A DNA stretch of 64,000 bases, taken from contig CP091722.1 of the NCBI GenBank assembly GCA_022009755.1, positions 1,124,001 through 1,188,000 on the forward strand, read 5' to 3'. Positions 62,939-64,000 of the stretch are shown piece by piece. Under the pieces are notes generated by a model. It did not search any database and was not told the DNA's origin. It worked only from the letters and a program-made list of their open reading frames with translations. The stretch is from Oscillospiraceae bacterium. Lineage in GTDB: Bacteria > Bacillota > Clostridia > Christensenellales > QALW01. A program made the translations under genes and the position numbers. How positions within the stretch are numbered: the stretch's first letter is position 1; each line of letters opens with the position of its first letter.

Positions 62939-63817
62939 ATGCTTTACACTGTAAAAAACGATAAACTCAGCCTTACGGTATCGGACATGGGTGCGGAGAT
63001 GCAGAGTCTGCTTTCCTGCGACGGCACGGAGTTCCTTTGGCAGGGCGACCCTGCCTACTGGACGGGCCATGCCTACATTATGTTTCCCATCTGCGGGCGC
63101 CTGACGGACGGCAAATACACCTACAAGGGCCGGGAATATTCCATGAATCTGCACGGCTTTGCGCGCAAAACGCAGTATGAGCTGTATGCAAGAAGCGATG
63201 ACATGCTGGCCTTCCGGCTGACTCAGAGCGAAAAGAGCCTTGAGTGCTATCCCTTTGAATTTGAGCTGATAATCACCTACCGGCTCAAGGGCAGCTCGGT
63301 AAGCATTGAGTACACGGTGCGCAACCCCGGAAATAAGGAGCTTATATTCTCCGTGGGCGGACATCCCGGCTTCAATGTTCCCTTTGCAAAAGACGGCACG
63401 GAGTTTACCGATTACTACCTTGAATTTGACAAGCCCGCCGATGTGCGCTCGATAGTTATGAGCCCCACCTGCTACACGACGCGCGAAGAACACCCCTTTA
63501 TTATGGAAAACGGCGTGCGCCTTGCGCTTAAGCATGAGCTGTTTGACAACGATGCCATAGTGCTGGACAACCCCTGCCGCGCGGTAAGCATTAAAAACGG
63601 CAAGAATGACCGCTTTGTACGGGTGGAGTACCCGGACATGAGTTATCTGGGGCTGTGGCACGCGCCGCACACCGAGGCCCCGTATGTATGCATAGAGCCT
63701 TGGAGCAGCGTTCCCGCATATGACGGCGAGGTGGATGATCTGGATACCAAACGCAGCATGACAAAGCTTGCCCCCGGCGGAGAATACCGCAACACCCTGA
63801 ATATCAGCGTAAAATAA
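62939..63817 (+). CDS. Aldose-1-epimerase-family protein (LacX-like)
   Basis: The 292-residue protein has the galactose-mutarotase fold signature: early WQGDPAYWTGHAYIMFPICGRL with an Arg, the FARKTQYEL His/Phe region (LHGFARK), the catalytic-region VGGHPGFNVPF, and a late WSSVPAYDGEVDD with the Glu. This is the LacX-like subgroup, whose substrates are often unknown hexose or phosphorylated sugars. ATG with GAGG upstream. A sugar isomerase/epimerase gene follows 33 nt later, so they likely act in one sugar pathway. Confidence 0.88.
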   Translation: MLYTVKNDKLSLTVSDMGAEMQSLLSCDGTEFLWQGDPAYWTGHAYIMFPICGRLTDGKYTYKGREYSMNLHGFARKTQYELYARSDDMLAFRLTQSEKSLECYPFEFELIITYRLKGSSVSIEYTVRNPGNKELIFSVGGHPGFNVPFAKDGTEFTDYYLEFDKPADVRSIVMSPTCYTTREEHPFIMENGVRLALKHELFDNDAIVLDNPCRAVSIKNGKNDRFVRVEYPDMSYLGLWHAPHTEAPYVCIEPWSSVPAYDGEVDDLDTKRSMTKLAPGGEYRNTLNISVK

Positions 63818-63850
63818 ATATAACGGCGTATGAGCAAGGAGACATGATTT

Positions 63851-64000
63851 ATGTATAATTTCCCGATAGGCGTAATGCTGGATTCCTTCCGAAAACCGCC
63901 AAAGGAAGCGCTGCTGCTGGCCGCAGCCTCCGGCGCGGACGGAATACAGCTGTATGCAACCCACGGAGAGCTGGCTCCGGAAAGCATGGATGCCGCCGCG
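63851..64000 (+). CDS. Sugar-phosphate isomerase/epimerase, TIM barrel (partial)
   Basis: Only the first 50 codons lie in the window, from the ATG at 63851 after AAGGAGAC. The sequence FPIGVMLDSFRKPPKEALLLAA and ADGIQLYATHGEL is typical of the first two strands of xylose-isomerase-like TIM barrels. An earlier ATG at 63844 ends at a stop after four codons. The rest of the gene is outside the window. Confidence 0.75.
   Translation, partial: MYNFPIGVMLDSFRKPPKEALLLAAASGADGIQLYATHGELAPESMDAAA

Overview
The window looks like chromosomal DNA of an anaerobic, gut-type Clostridia member (Bacillota). The support is roughly 50% G+C, strong GGAGG ribosome-binding sites, TTGACA/TATAAT promoters spaced 17 nt, and Gram-positive gene orders (uL13-uS9; L7Ae-like-S12-S7-EF-G-EF-Tu; bL34-RnpA-YidD-YidC-Jag-MnmE-MnmG-RsmG). 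I cannot name a genus. The assembly carries many single-base indels: I infer about 18, and they break genes that cannot be dispensed with (rpoB, tuf, rplM) as well as uvrC and mnmE. Such genes are reported here as one locus each, with the shift point stated; most of them are probably sequence errors rather than pseudogenes.

Layout. 1-1.2 kb: an ECF sigma factor with a coupled membrane anti-sigma-like gene. 1.7-7.4 kb: an operon of a TerB-N/TerB-C protein, a BrxD-like ATPase and an Lhr-like helicase, the most interesting block; it has its own promoter, a 9-bp tandem repeat against the ribosome-binding site and a G9 tract in the first gene. 7.6-18.3 kb: a cupin, an AEC transporter, a lipoprotein, a polysaccharide flippase, a Cof phosphatase, uvrC, a zinc-type ArsR regulator, ispE, a GNAT and an M42 peptidase. 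18.4-23.3 kb: three exported proteins (an SGNH-hydrolase lipoprotein, a membrane-anchored beta-rich protein and a six-hairpin-glycosidase-like lipoprotein), plausibly a surface glycan-processing group. 23.5-24.5 kb: rplM-rpsI.

24.6-36.3 kb is accessory-like: three TetR regulators, four acetyltransferases of two folds, a TfoX-N protein, a DUF998 protein, a methyltransferase, an aminothiazoline-carboxylate-hydrolase-like protein, an alpha/beta hydrolase, and a CsoR/P1B-ATPase metal module. The ATPase is fused tail-to-tail to a truncated ABC exporter. 36.5-49.3 kb is the core information block (tuf, fusA, rpsG, rpsL, L7Ae-like, rpoC, rpoB). 49.4-55.6 kb holds surface and lipoprotein genes of unknown role, a YdcF-family protein and a small Cys-rich protein. 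55.7-62.8 kb is the rpmH-to-rsmG operon that usually lies beside the replication origin, but dnaA is not next to rpmH: an aldose-1-epimerase-like gene and the start of a sugar isomerase/epimerase gene lie there instead. No rRNA, tRNA, CRISPR array, insertion sequence or prophage was seen.
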